Assembly (NCBI GenBank): GCA_963818685.1
Contig: CAWFTJ010000007.1
Coordinates: 434,001 to 498,000 of the forward strand
DNA length: 64,000 bases
Reading direction: 5' to 3'
DNA from: CAJCJE01 sp963818685
GTDB taxonomy: Bacteria; Actinomycetota; Actinomycetes; Mycobacteriales; Pseudonocardiaceae
Under the pieces are notes generated by a model. The model did not search any database. It was not told where the DNA came from and worked only from the letters and a program-made list of their open reading frames with translations. How positions within the stretch are numbered: the first letter of the stretch is position 1; each line of letters opens with the position of its first letter. Positions 50,739 to 58,593 of the stretch are shown here, one piece after another. Made by a program: the position numbers and the translations under genes.

Positions 50739-52210
50739 GCCGACGTCCTCGCGAAATAGTGTTGCGCGACGGGTTTGTGATTGCGGTAGACGTGCTTGGC
50801 CTCGCAGTACTCGTGCAGGCCGGACGGCCCCAACTCGCGGCCGACCCCGGACCGCTTGAATCCGCCCCACTCGGCCGCTGGCAGGTAAGGGCCGAAGTCG
50901 TTGATCCACACGGTGCCGTGCCGCAGCGCCCTTGCCACTCGCTCGCCACGGTCGACGTCGGCGGTCCAGACCGCGCCGGCCAGGCCGTACTCGGTGTCGT
51001 TGCCGAGCCGGACCGCGTCAGCTTCGGTGCTGAACCGCTCCGCGGTGACGATCGGCCCGAAGGTCTCCTCGCGCACCACGGTCATGGCGCGCGTGCAGTC
51101 CGCGAACACGGTCGGCAGATAGAAGAAGCCGTTCGCCAGCTCGGGATCGGTTGGTCTCGCGCCGCCGGTGAGCAGGCGGGCACCTTGTTCGACGCCGAGC
51201 CTGCCATAATGCTCCACTTTGGACAAGTGCTGCGCCGACACGAGCGGCCCGCTCTCGCTGGCCGGATCGAACCCGTTGCCCAGCTTGATCTTGTCCGCCT
51301 TGCGCGCCAACTCGGTGACGAAGTCCTGGTAGATCTCGTCCTGGAGCAACAGTCGCGTGCCGGCCGAACAGACCTGGCCGGCGTGCAGGAAGACCGCGGT
51401 GAGCGCGTAGTCCAGCGCCACGTCCAGATCCGCGTCCGCGAACACGATGTTCGGGTTCTTGCCACCCAGTTCGAGGCAGACCTTCTTCACCGTCTCGGCC
51501 GCGCCGCGCATGATCCACTGCCCGGTGCGCAGGCTCCCGGTGAACGACACCAGATCGACCGAGGGGCTCTCCACCAGCGGCGCGCCAACGGCGGGCCCGG
51601 TGCCGAGCACCAGATTCGCCACACCTGCCGGCAGGCCGGCCTCTTCGAGCAACTGGCACAGCTTGATCGTGGTCAACGGCGTGATCTCGCTCGGCTTGAC
51701 GACGATCGTGTTGCCGGCGACCAGCGCGGGTGCGACCTTCCAGCTCGCCTGCAACAGCGGGTAGTTCCACGGCGTGATCAACCCGCACACACCGACCGGC
51801 TCGTAGTCGATCCTGCTGCTTACCTCGGCGCCCGCGTCCACGGTGCGTGGTGCCAGTTCCGCGCCCAGCGTCGCGTAGTAGCGGAACACCGAGGCCACGT
51901 CTTCGACGTCGATCTCGCTCTCCACCAGCGGTTTGCCGGTGTCCAGTGTTTCCGTGCGCGCGATCTCCGCCTTGTCCCGGTCCAGCAGGTCCGCAGCCCG
52001 GTTGAGCAGTTCGGCCCGCTCGGCCGGTGGCGTGCGCGGCCACGGGCCCTCGTCGAACGCCGCGCGGGCCGCGCCGATGGCGGCCTGCGCGTCCTCGGTG
52101 TCGCCGTCGGCGACCGTGCCGATCAGGCTCTGATCGAAGGGATTGATGACGTCGGCTCGGCCGCCCGACGCCGCTTCCCGCCAGGTTCCCCCGATGAACA
52201 GCTCGGACAC
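50735..52210 (-). CDS. Aldehyde dehydrogenase (betaine-aldehyde-dehydrogenase-like)
   Basis: A 491-residue NAD-dependent ALDH. Signature glutamate in VCLELGGKNPNIVFADAD, catalytic cysteine in AGQVCSAGTRLL, and NAD site VSFTGSLRTGQ. It would oxidise betaine aldehyde or a related aldehyde from the GMC enzyme. It starts at GTG 52210 after AGGAGG and overlaps the upstream reductase gene by 88 bp in another frame. Its stop overlaps the permease start (ATGA). Confidence 0.93.
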   Translation of the reverse strand: MSELFIGGTWREAASGGRADVINPFDQSLIGTVADGDTEDAQAAIGAARAAFDEGPWPRTPPAERAELLNRAADLLDRDKAEIARTETLDTGKPLVESEIDVEDVASVFRYYATLGAELAPRTVDAGAEVSSRIDYEPVGVCGLITPWNYPLLQASWKVAPALVAGNTIVVKPSEITPLTTIKLCQLLEEAGLPAGVANLVLGTGPAVGAPLVESPSVDLVSFTGSLRTGQWIMRGAAETVKKVCLELGGKNPNIVFADADLDVALDYALTAVFLHAGQVCSAGTRLLLQDEIYQDFVTELARKADKIKLGNGFDPASESGPLVSAQHLSKVEHYGRLGVEQGARLLTGGARPTDPELANGFFYLPTVFADCTRAMTVVREETFGPIVTAERFSTEADAVRLGNDTEYGLAGAVWTADVDRGERVARALRHGTVWINDFGPYLPAAEWGGFKRSGVGRELGPSGLHEYCEAKHVYRNHKPVAQHYFARTSA

Positions 52211-53394
52211 GTGTCCTCCTGGAGGGTCGTGATCAGCGTGCGTCGCGCCCGGTTGAAACCCTTGGTCATGTTCATCGCCAGCACCCCGGTCGTCGCCCCG
52301 TCCCGGTGATAACTGGCCAGGAAGGTCCGATCCGCCGGGTCGCCGTCGATGATCCGCACATCGTCACTCGGCGCGATCGATCCGGCGAACTGAAGGCGCA
52401 CCCCGTACTGGTCGGACCAGAAATACCCGCGACACGCGCAGTGCGTGGTGTGCCGGCCGGCGAGCAGGTTCGCGGTGGCGATCGCCGGCTGCTCCGACGC
52501 GCTGGTCCAGTGCTCGTGCCGAACCCAGCCCGGTCCGCGCTCGTGCCTTGCCACGTCGCCGACCGCGGCGACGGTCGGAATCTCGGTGAGCCAGCCCGCG
52601 TCGGTGAGCACGCCGTTGTTCACCGGAATCCGCGACCCGGCCAGCCAGGCGCTGTTCGGTCGCATACCGATCGCGACGACCACCAGGTCGGCGGGCAGTT
52701 CGCGCCCATTGTCCAGGCATACCGTGCGCACCCGACGAATGCCCGGTTCGGTGCTGGTGAGCAGGCCGGCGACGCCGTGCCCGCAGATCAGTTCGACGCC
52801 GTGATCGGTGTGCAGTTGCCCGGCGATCACGCCCAGGTCGCGGCCGATGATCGGTGCCAGCGGCACATCGAGCGCCTCAACGACGGTGACGGACAGGTCG
52901 AGCGAACGCGCACTCGCCGCGACCTCGGCGCCCAGAAAACCCGCGCCCACCACGACAACGTGCTCGGGCTTCTCGGCGAGTCCGGCGCGCAGCGCGATCG
53001 CGTCATCGACGGTGCGCAGGGTGTGCACCCCGGCAACGCCTCTGGTGCCGGGGAGGGTGCGGGGCGTGCCGCCGGTCGCGATGACGACGCCGTCGGCGCG
53101 TACCTCGGTGCCGTCGGACAGGGCGATCCGGCCACCCGCCGCGTCCAGCCGCTCCGCCACAACGCCAAGCCGCCAGTCGGCCGCGAGTTCGGCATAGTTC
53201 TCGGGTTCGGTCAGCGCGAGAGCTGCCTCGTCGACCGTGCCGAGCAGGAAGTCCTTGGACAGCGGCGGCCGATCGTAGGGGAGACGACGTTCGGCGCCGA
53301 TCACGGTGATGCGACCGTCGAAGCCGTGCCGGCGCAGTGCCTCGACCGAGCGCAGCCCGGCCAGCGAGGCACCGACGATCGCGATCGACTTCAC
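52123..53394 (-). CDS. Ferredoxin/rubredoxin reductase-type FAD oxidoreductase
   Basis: A 423-residue NAD(P)H:ferredoxin reductase of the glutathione-reductase type. FAD site SIAIVGASLAGLRSVEAL, DRPPLSKDFLLGT, NAD site VVVVGAGFLGAEVA, FAD site PTVAAVGDVA. It would reduce the Rieske ferredoxin encoded just upstream. It starts at GTG 53394, overlapping the Rieske ferredoxin stop. The last 30 residues after ARRTLITTLQED look unlike a normal end and run 88 bp into the ALDH gene; loss of an original stop codon is possible. Confidence 0.9.
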   Translation of the reverse strand: MKSIAIVGASLAGLRSVEALRRHGFDGRITVIGAERRLPYDRPPLSKDFLLGTVDEAALALTEPENYAELAADWRLGVVAERLDAAGGRIALSDGTEVRADGVVIATGGTPRTLPGTRGVAGVHTLRTVDDAIALRAGLAEKPEHVVVVGAGFLGAEVAASARSLDLSVTVVEALDVPLAPIIGRDLGVIAGQLHTDHGVELICGHGVAGLLTSTEPGIRRVRTVCLDNGRELPADLVVVAIGMRPNSAWLAGSRIPVNNGVLTDAGWLTEIPTVAAVGDVARHERGPGWVRHEHWTSASEQPAIATANLLAGRHTTHCACRGYFWSDQYGVRLQFAGSIAPSDDVRIIDGDPADRTFLASYHRDGATTGVLAMNMTKGFNRARRTLITTLQEDTCPSCSSGEPGGKRRRAAEPTSSIPSIRA

Positions 53395-53708
53395 GCGGCG
53401 CCCAACTCGGCCCTGTCGTCGACCCGGACCATGCCGTCGACCACGGTCACCGGATACGTCCTGATCGGCTTCTTTGCCGGAGGGCCGATGGGTTTGCCGG
53501 TGCGCAGGTCGAAGCACGAGGCGTGCAGCGGGCACTCGATCAGGCAGCCCTCCAGCCAGCCGTCCGCGAGCGACGCGTCCTGGTGCGTGCAGGTGTCGTC
53601 GACGGCATAGAGGTCACCGTCCGCGTTGAACACCGCGATCGGCGTCTCGGCATCGACGCGGATGGCCGTACCGGGTGGAAGTTCGCCGATCGGGCATACC
53701 AGAATCAT
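53391..53708 (-). CDS. Rieske [2Fe-2S] ferredoxin
   Basis: A 105-residue Rieske protein with cluster motifs CTHQDASL (CxH) and CPLHASCFDL (CxxH), as in the ferredoxins of ring-hydroxylating dioxygenase systems. It is the first gene of the minus-strand operon, starting at ATG 53708 after GGAGAC. It would pass electrons from the following reductase to the divergent Rieske oxygenase. Confidence 0.94.
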   Translation of the reverse strand: MILVCPIGELPPGTAIRVDAETPIAVFNADGDLYAVDDTCTHQDASLADGWLEGCLIECPLHASCFDLRTGKPIGPPAKKPIRTYPVTVVDGMVRVDDRAELGAA

Positions 53709-53876
53709 CGTCGTCTCCGTTGCGCAATACGGAACTAGCTCTGGAATGCGCAACACCATCCGCCGTTTGGGTCCGTTCGTCAAGTCTTGACAGCGCCCAG
53801 CTACCCGGCGCACCGTTGTTGCCTGTTGCGAAACCGGTCGCGCATCGTGCAACTAGTGGCCAGGGGGCTCACCGAC
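53709..53876. promoter_or_regulatory. Divergent promoter region with repeated GTTGCG/GCAAC elements
   Basis: GTTGCGCA (53719-53726) and TGCGCAAC (53747-53754) form one dyad near the Rieske-ferredoxin start. GTTGC (53825-53829) and GCAAC (about 53849-53853) form a similar one near the oxygenase start. Both lie near ACTAG. Between them, TCAAG-T-CTTGA near 53780-53790 contains back-to-back TTGAC (-35-like) elements for both directions. A common regulator acting on both transcripts is likely. Confidence 0.6.
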
Positions 53877-55004
53877 ATGACAGCTACCGGCCTGCCGGCC
53901 AGCCTGATCAGCACCCTCCCCGGCGCCTACTACACCGACCAGGAGATCTTCACCGCCGAACAGGCCGCGATCTTCGAGTCGATGTGGTTCTGCGCGGTGC
54001 GCTCCGCCGAACTGGCCGATCCCGGCGACTTCAGGACCGTGCCGATCGGCCGGGAGAGCGTGCTCGTGGCGCGCGGTCGGGACGGCGCGCTGCGCGCCTT
54101 CCTCAACGTGTGCCGGCATCGCGGCGCACGCGTCTGTGCGGACGAATCCGGCACGGTGAAGCGCACCTTCCAGTGTGGATACCACGCCTGGACCTACGGC
54201 CTGGACGGCAAACTCGTCGCGGCGCCCAACCTCACGTCCATGCCGGACATCGACCGCACCGAGTACGGCCTGCGCCCCGTGCACCTGCGTGAATGGCTCG
54301 GCTACGCGTGGCTGTGCCTCGCGGACGAGCCACCCTCGTTCGCCGACGACGTGATCGGCGCGACCACCGAGCGGCTCGGTTCGCCCACCGCGATCGACAA
54401 CTACCAGATCGACCAACTCGCCGTCGGCAGGCGAATCCGCTACGAGGTGCGGGCGAACTGGAAGCTGATCATCGAGAACTTCATGGAGTGCTACCACTGC
54501 GCGACCATTCACCCCGAGCTGACCGAGGTACTGCCCGAGTTCGCGGACGGCTACGCCGCCCAGTACTACGTCGGCCACGGCGCCAAGTTCGGCGACGAGG
54601 TGCAGGGGTTCACAGTGGACGGACGATCCGGGTTCGACCGCCTCGACACGATCGCCGACGACCAGGACCGGCGCTACTACGCGATCACGGTGAAGCCGCA
54701 GGTGTTCATCAACCTCGTGCCCGACCATGTGATCCTGCACCGGATGTTTCCGATGTCCGCCGATCTGACGATCGTCGAGTGCGACTGGCTGTACTCGCCT
54801 GCGGTGGTTCGGGAAGGCAGGGACGTCTCGCCATCTGTCGAGCTGTTCCACCGGGTCAACCAGCAGGATTTCGACGCGTGCGAACGCTGCCAGCCGAACA
54901 TGTCCTCTCGGCTCTACGCGAACGGCGGCGTCCTCGTCCCATCCGAACATCACATCGGCGCGTTCCACGACTGGGTCAGGCTGGCGCTCGGCCGCCCGAG
55001 GTAG
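53877..55004 (+). CDS. Rieske non-heme iron oxygenase alpha subunit (quaternary-amine/choline-monooxygenase type)
   Basis: A 375-residue oxygenase. The Rieske cluster is CRH (C79, H81) and CGYH (C100, H103). The mononuclear iron site is NWKLIIENFMECYHCATIHPEL with E204, H207 and H212, and E200 sits where ring-hydroxylating dioxygenases have the bridging aspartate. Glutamate there is the mark of quaternary-amine oxygenases such as GbcA and CntA. It is divergent from the operon with ferredoxin, reductase, ALDH, permease and GMC. Choline, glycine betaine, carnitine or stachydrine are candidate substrates. It overlaps the response regulator tail by 55 bp. Confidence 0.92.
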   Translation: MTATGLPASLISTLPGAYYTDQEIFTAEQAAIFESMWFCAVRSAELADPGDFRTVPIGRESVLVARGRDGALRAFLNVCRHRGARVCADESGTVKRTFQCGYHAWTYGLDGKLVAAPNLTSMPDIDRTEYGLRPVHLREWLGYAWLCLADEPPSFADDVIGATTERLGSPTAIDNYQIDQLAVGRRIRYEVRANWKLIIENFMECYHCATIHPELTEVLPEFADGYAAQYYVGHGAKFGDEVQGFTVDGRSGFDRLDTIADDQDRRYYAITVKPQVFINLVPDHVILHRMFPMSADLTIVECDWLYSPAVVREGRDVSPSVELFHRVNQQDFDACERCQPNMSSRLYANGGVLVPSEHHIGAFHDWVRLALGRPR

Positions 55005-55645
55005 GTCAACACTGCGAGCACGCGCCGGTTGTCGCCGGCCGATGGCGGCAGGTCGAGTTTGGCGAAGATGTTGGTGGTGTGGAAGGTGATCGCGTTGTCC
55101 GACACGCCGAGTGCGGACGCGATCGCCGAGTTCGACCTGCCCTGCGCGATCAGTTCGAGCACGTCGCGTTCGCGCGCGGTCAGCCGTTCGATCGGGTTGC
55201 GGTTGGCGGGCTGACTGAGCAGATGGCTGACCACGTCCGGGTCCATCACCGTGCCGCCGTCCGCGACCTGGCGCACCGCAGCGACGAAGTCGTCGACGTT
55301 GAACACGCGGTCCTTGAGCAGGTAGCCGACCGAGCCGCCGCCGTCGGAGAGCAGTTCGCGGGCGTAGACCTGCTCGACGTACTGGGACAGCACCAGCACC
55401 GGCAGGCCGGGCAGCTCCCGCCTGGCCCTGATCGCCGCGCGCAGTCCCTCGTCGGTGAACGTCGGCGGCAGCCGCACGTCCACGACGGCAACGTCGGGTC
55501 GCTCGGTGAGCAGAGCGTCCAGCAGGGCCTCGCCGTCCTCGACCGAGGCGACCACCTCGATGCCGCTCGCGGTCAGCAGCCGGACCAGTCCCTCGCGCAG
55601 CAGCGCGAGATCCTCGGCTACGACAACGCGTAGGCCAGCTGACAC
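54950..55645 (-). CDS. NarL/LuxR-type response regulator
   Basis: A 231-residue regulator. The receiver has phosphoacceptor region VAVVDVRLP, lysine in GYLLKDRVF, and a C-terminal LuxR HTH (LTARERDVLELIAQGRSNSAIASALGVSDNAITFH). GTG 55645 overlaps the sensor kinase 3' end by 28 bp. It pairs with the kinase at 55618-56874. The tail extends beyond the HTH into the oxygenase gene. Confidence 0.93.
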   Translation of the reverse strand: MSAGLRVVVAEDLALLREGLVRLLTASGIEVVASVEDGEALLDALLTERPDVAVVDVRLPPTFTDEGLRAAIRARRELPGLPVLVLSQYVEQVYARELLSDGGGSVGYLLKDRVFNVDDFVAAVRQVADGGTVMDPDVVSHLLSQPANRNPIERLTARERDVLELIAQGRSNSAIASALGVSDNAITFHTTNIFAKLDLPPSAGDNRRVLAVLTYLGRPSASLTQSWNAPM

Positions 55646-56874
55646 GGCAACTCCATGGTCACGATGGTCGGCCCGCCGATCGGGCTGGCCACGCCGACTA
55701 TCCCATCGAATCCGGCGAGCCTGCGCGCGACGCCGGCAAGGCCACCGCCCTCCGGCATGGTCGCGCCGCCGTGCCCGTTGTCGCCGACCATCACGCACAG
55801 CCGCCCCGCCTCGTGGGTGATCCGGATCCAGGCGTTGGTCGCGCCGCTGTGCTTGGCCAGGTTGGTCAACACCTCGGTGAGCGCGAAGTACATCGCCGAC
55901 TCGACCGGCGCGGGCGGACGGCCGGGCAGGTTCGTGCTCAGCTCGATCGGGACAGCGCTGTTCAGCGCGAGGGCTTCGGCCGCGCCGGCAAGACCGCGGT
56001 CGGCCAGGATCGGCGGATGGATGCCGCGCACCAGTTCGCGCAGCTCGGACAGGGCAAGGCCGGTCGACGCCTTGGCCTCGGCGAGCAGTTGTTGGGCCGC
56101 GTCCGGGTCGGCGGCGAGCAGCTTCTCGGCCATGCCGAGGCTCATGCCGAGCGAGACCAGCCGCGCTTGCGCGCCGTCGTGCAGGTCGCGTTCGATCCGC
56201 CGGATCTCCGCCGCCTGGGTGTCCACCGCGTCGTCGCGCGAGCGGGTCAGCTCGGTGATCCGGGTGGCCAGCCGCACCGTCTCGGCGGGGGAGAGCAGCA
56301 AGTGCTGCAACCAGGTGTAGGCGCGCAGCGCGGGCTTGGCCAGGAACAAGGTCACGATGGGGAGGACGATTACCAGTGCCAGCACGAGGGCCAGCTTGCG
56401 GTGCGGGTCCTGGAGGTTGCCGATGCCGTAGTAGAACTGGTCGTTCCTGCGAAACCAGAATTCGATGACATAGCCGACGGAGAGCACGGACAGGAACGCG
56501 CCGACGGCGGGGATCGCGGCGAGGGCCTGCCCGACGGTCAGCTCCGCGGCGAGCCAGCGTACGTCCCGGCCGGTCGCGGGGTCGCTGAGGTAGGCGTGCA
56601 GTCGCGCGCCGGTGCCTGCTTCGGGGAGTTCGCGGTAGGGACGGGGGATCGGCTTGCCCATCACTCTCCCCGCCCAGAGCCGGTGCAGGTCGGCGAGGCC
56701 ACGCAGCCAGTCCAGCGCGACGGCGGCAGGCCAGCGGCCGACGCGGAACGGGATCAGCAGTGCACTGATCAGCAGCACTATGCCGGTGCCCGCCTCCAGC
56801 GCGACCGCGGCCACCAGCGCGATGGACCAGCCGACGCAGGCAAGTCTGCTGGGTTCCGAGTTGTTCTTCGCCAC
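55618..56874 (-). CDS. Sensor histidine kinase (HisKA_3 type)
   Basis: About 418 residues from GTG 56874. Hydrophobic helices lie near residues 12-45, 130-160 and 185-205. The dimerisation box is RRIERDLHDGAQARLVSLGM with the phosphorylated histidine, and the ATPase has EVLTNLAKHSGA and DNGHGG. It signals to the adjacent response regulator. ATG 56946 would lengthen it, but that codon lies inside the operator for the other strand. The stimulus is unknown; envelope stress is common in this family. Confidence 0.9.
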   Translation of the reverse strand: MAKNNSEPSRLACVGWSIALVAAVALEAGTGIVLLISALLIPFRVGRWPAAVALDWLRGLADLHRLWAGRVMGKPIPRPYRELPEAGTGARLHAYLSDPATGRDVRWLAAELTVGQALAAIPAVGAFLSVLSVGYVIEFWFRRNDQFYYGIGNLQDPHRKLALVLALVIVLPIVTLFLAKPALRAYTWLQHLLLSPAETVRLATRITELTRSRDDAVDTQAAEIRRIERDLHDGAQARLVSLGMSLGMAEKLLAADPDAAQQLLAEAKASTGLALSELRELVRGIHPPILADRGLAGAAEALALNSAVPIELSTNLPGRPPAPVESAMYFALTEVLTNLAKHSGATNAWIRITHEAGRLCVMVGDNGHGGATMPEGGGLAGVARRLAGFDGIVGVASPIGGPTIVTMELPCQLAYALS

Positions 56875-56942
56875 ACGTCCATTGTGGGTCGCGGAGGGCG
56901 GGCCGTCCCTACGGCTAGGCCCACCTTGCCCGGCCCAGTTGC

Positions 56943-56991
56943 TCATTAATTATGAATAAATATTGACTACTGTCCAACCGCCCGGCAACCT
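56943..56991 (+). promoter_or_regulatory. GntR-type operator plus promoter, copy 1 (galactosidase locus)
   Basis: TCATTAATTATGA (56943-56955) is followed 7 bp later by TTGACT (-35, 56963) and, after 17 bp, CAACCT (-10, 56986). Copy 2 at 61112 shows TCATAATTTATGA, the same 7-bp gap, TTGACA, 17 bp and CAACCT. The operator is TCATAA-N-TTATGA with one mismatch here. Confidence 0.85.
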
Positions 56992-57036
56992 CACCTGGTG
57001 CGCGACGCTGCGCGGACGAGAGGTAAGGGCTGCCAT

Positions 57037-57818
57037 ATGTCCACACGTTGGCCAAGACTCGGTATACTCGCGGCCGCCGTGCTCACGGGGATCGTCGGCG
57101 TGCTGCCGGCGAACGCGGCACCGGCCCGGCACGCAACGCCCGGCGACGACCCAACGCCGTACATGGGCTGGAACACCCACTACGGCCTCGGCGCGCCAAC
57201 CGAGCCTGCGGGTCAGGAGCGTGGCCCAGTTCCTGGTATCCAGCGGCATGGCGAAGGCCGGCTACGGACACGGCTGGGGACCATGGATCTGTCTCGGTGG
57301 CACCATCATTGAAGCGCCGACCGTCGCCTTCACCTCGCCGACCGCGTGGCTGATGGTCGCCACCGGCGCGGACGGCTCAGGTCTGGGAACGGGGTGCGAC
57401 CTCATCGACCTGGACCAGCATCGGCACCCCCAACGGCAAGCCGATCTACGGCAGGCCGAGCGCGGTCAGCGACTCCCTCGGCGCCTACGTCGCCGTGCGC
57501 GCGTCGGACGACTCGGTCTGGTGGCGCACTGTGGACACGGCCGGCAACTGGTCGGCGTGGACGGATCTCGGCGGCGTGATCAGCGGCAGCCCGACCCTGC
57601 TCGCCACCGAGGGCCGGATCTACCTGTTCGCAAGGGCCAGCGACTACACGCTCTGGCAGGCGAACTTCGTCAACCGCCAGTGGGGCGGCTGGTTCCCGCG
57701 CGCCGAGTTCGTCAGCGACCAGTTCACCGACGCGCTCGGCGCGGCGGCGGGCGCCAACGGATCGGCCTGGATCGCCGGACGCAACCAGGATGGACAGATA
57801 TTCGAGACGGTGCTGTAA
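57037..57818 (+). pseudogene. Secreted alpha-galactosidase (GH27-like) fused to a propeller-lectin domain, internally deleted
   Basis: Starts with a signal peptide (LGILAAAVLTGIVGVLPANA) and the GH27 opening PYMGWNTHYGLGAP. A frameshift near 57205 moves to the frame reading VRSVAQFLVSSGMAKAGY. The catalytic barrel is then missing (about 250 residues), and the sequence continues as a PLL-like repeat domain (APTVAFTSPTAWLMVATGADGSG, then after another frameshift near 57380 TPNGKPIYGRPSAVSDSLGAYV, ASDDSVWWRTVDTAGNW, ASDYTLWQANFV). The promoter copy at 56943 is intact. The gene cannot encode an active enzyme. Confidence 0.8.
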
Positions 57819-57828
57819 GGATTGGTTC

Positions 57829-58571
57829 GTGACGGAACACACCGAAAAACGAACTGTTGTGGTCACGGGCGCGGCGTCGGGTATCGGCGCCGCGACCGCG
57901 GCAACCCTGGCCGCGGCCGGTGACCGCGTGATCGCGGTCGACATCAGCGAGCGCGTCAGGGACATCAACACGACATCAACACCGACATCAACACGGACAC
58001 GCTCGCCGTCGTCGGCGACGTGTCGGCAGAGGACTGTTGGCGCGAGGTCGTCGAGCTGGCCGAGGGAGTAGACGCGCTGGTCAGCAACGCGTACACGAAA
58101 ACCTCCAAGCCGCTGGACGAAACAACGCCGGAGGAATGGCGGCGTCAGGTGGACGTCAACCTGACCGCCGCCTACCTGGCCGCGCGCGCCTGCCTGCCGT
58201 CGTTGCGCGAACGCGGCGGCTCGATCGTGCTGGTGTCCTCGGTGCACGCCCGGTTCGGCCTGCCAGGCAGCGGCGCGTACGCGGCGACCAAGGGCGCGCT
58301 GGTCTCGCTCGCCCACCAACTCGCCGTCGAGTACGCGCCGAGGGTGCGGGTGAACACCGTCCTACCCGGACCGGTGGAAACCGCCGCCTGGCGCGACGTT
58401 ACCGAGGCGGACCGGCAACGCAGCATCGCGGCGACCCCGCTGGGCAGGCTCGCCGACCCGGCCGAGGTCGCCTCGGTGATCGCGTTCCTGCTCTCGCCAG
58501 GTGCCTCCTACGTCACCGGTGCGGAGATCGTCGTCGACGGCGGTTGGGCGGTGCAGAAGGACTCGGCCTGA
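57829..58571 (+). pseudogene. SDR-family dehydrogenase with frameshift in a 12-bp tandem repeat
   Basis: GTG 57829 opens VTEHTEKRTVVVTGAASGIG, then the frame runs into GACATCAACAC units near 57959. The first unit is 11 bp and the next two are 12 bp; adding one base restores DINTDINTDINTDT and the rest (NAYTKTSKPLDETTPEEW, SIVLVSSVHAR, YAATK, GAEIVVDGGW) to 58571. Intact, it would be a 247-residue SDR for a sugar or galactonate step. Slippage in the repeat, reversible or not, or a sequencing error are the options. Confidence 0.75.
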
Positions 58572-58593
58572 CCCTTTTCCCGAAAGGTAGCGA

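Noticed and set aside
56875..56946. N-terminal extension of the histidine kinase to ATG 56946
   Set aside because: The ATG falls inside the conserved operator for the opposite strand, and the extra 24 residues are Gly/Arg/Ser-rich without features; GTG 56874 is preferred.
57959..58003. CRISPR-like or VNTR array
   Set aside because: Only three contiguous 11-12 bp units without spacers, inside a coding frame.
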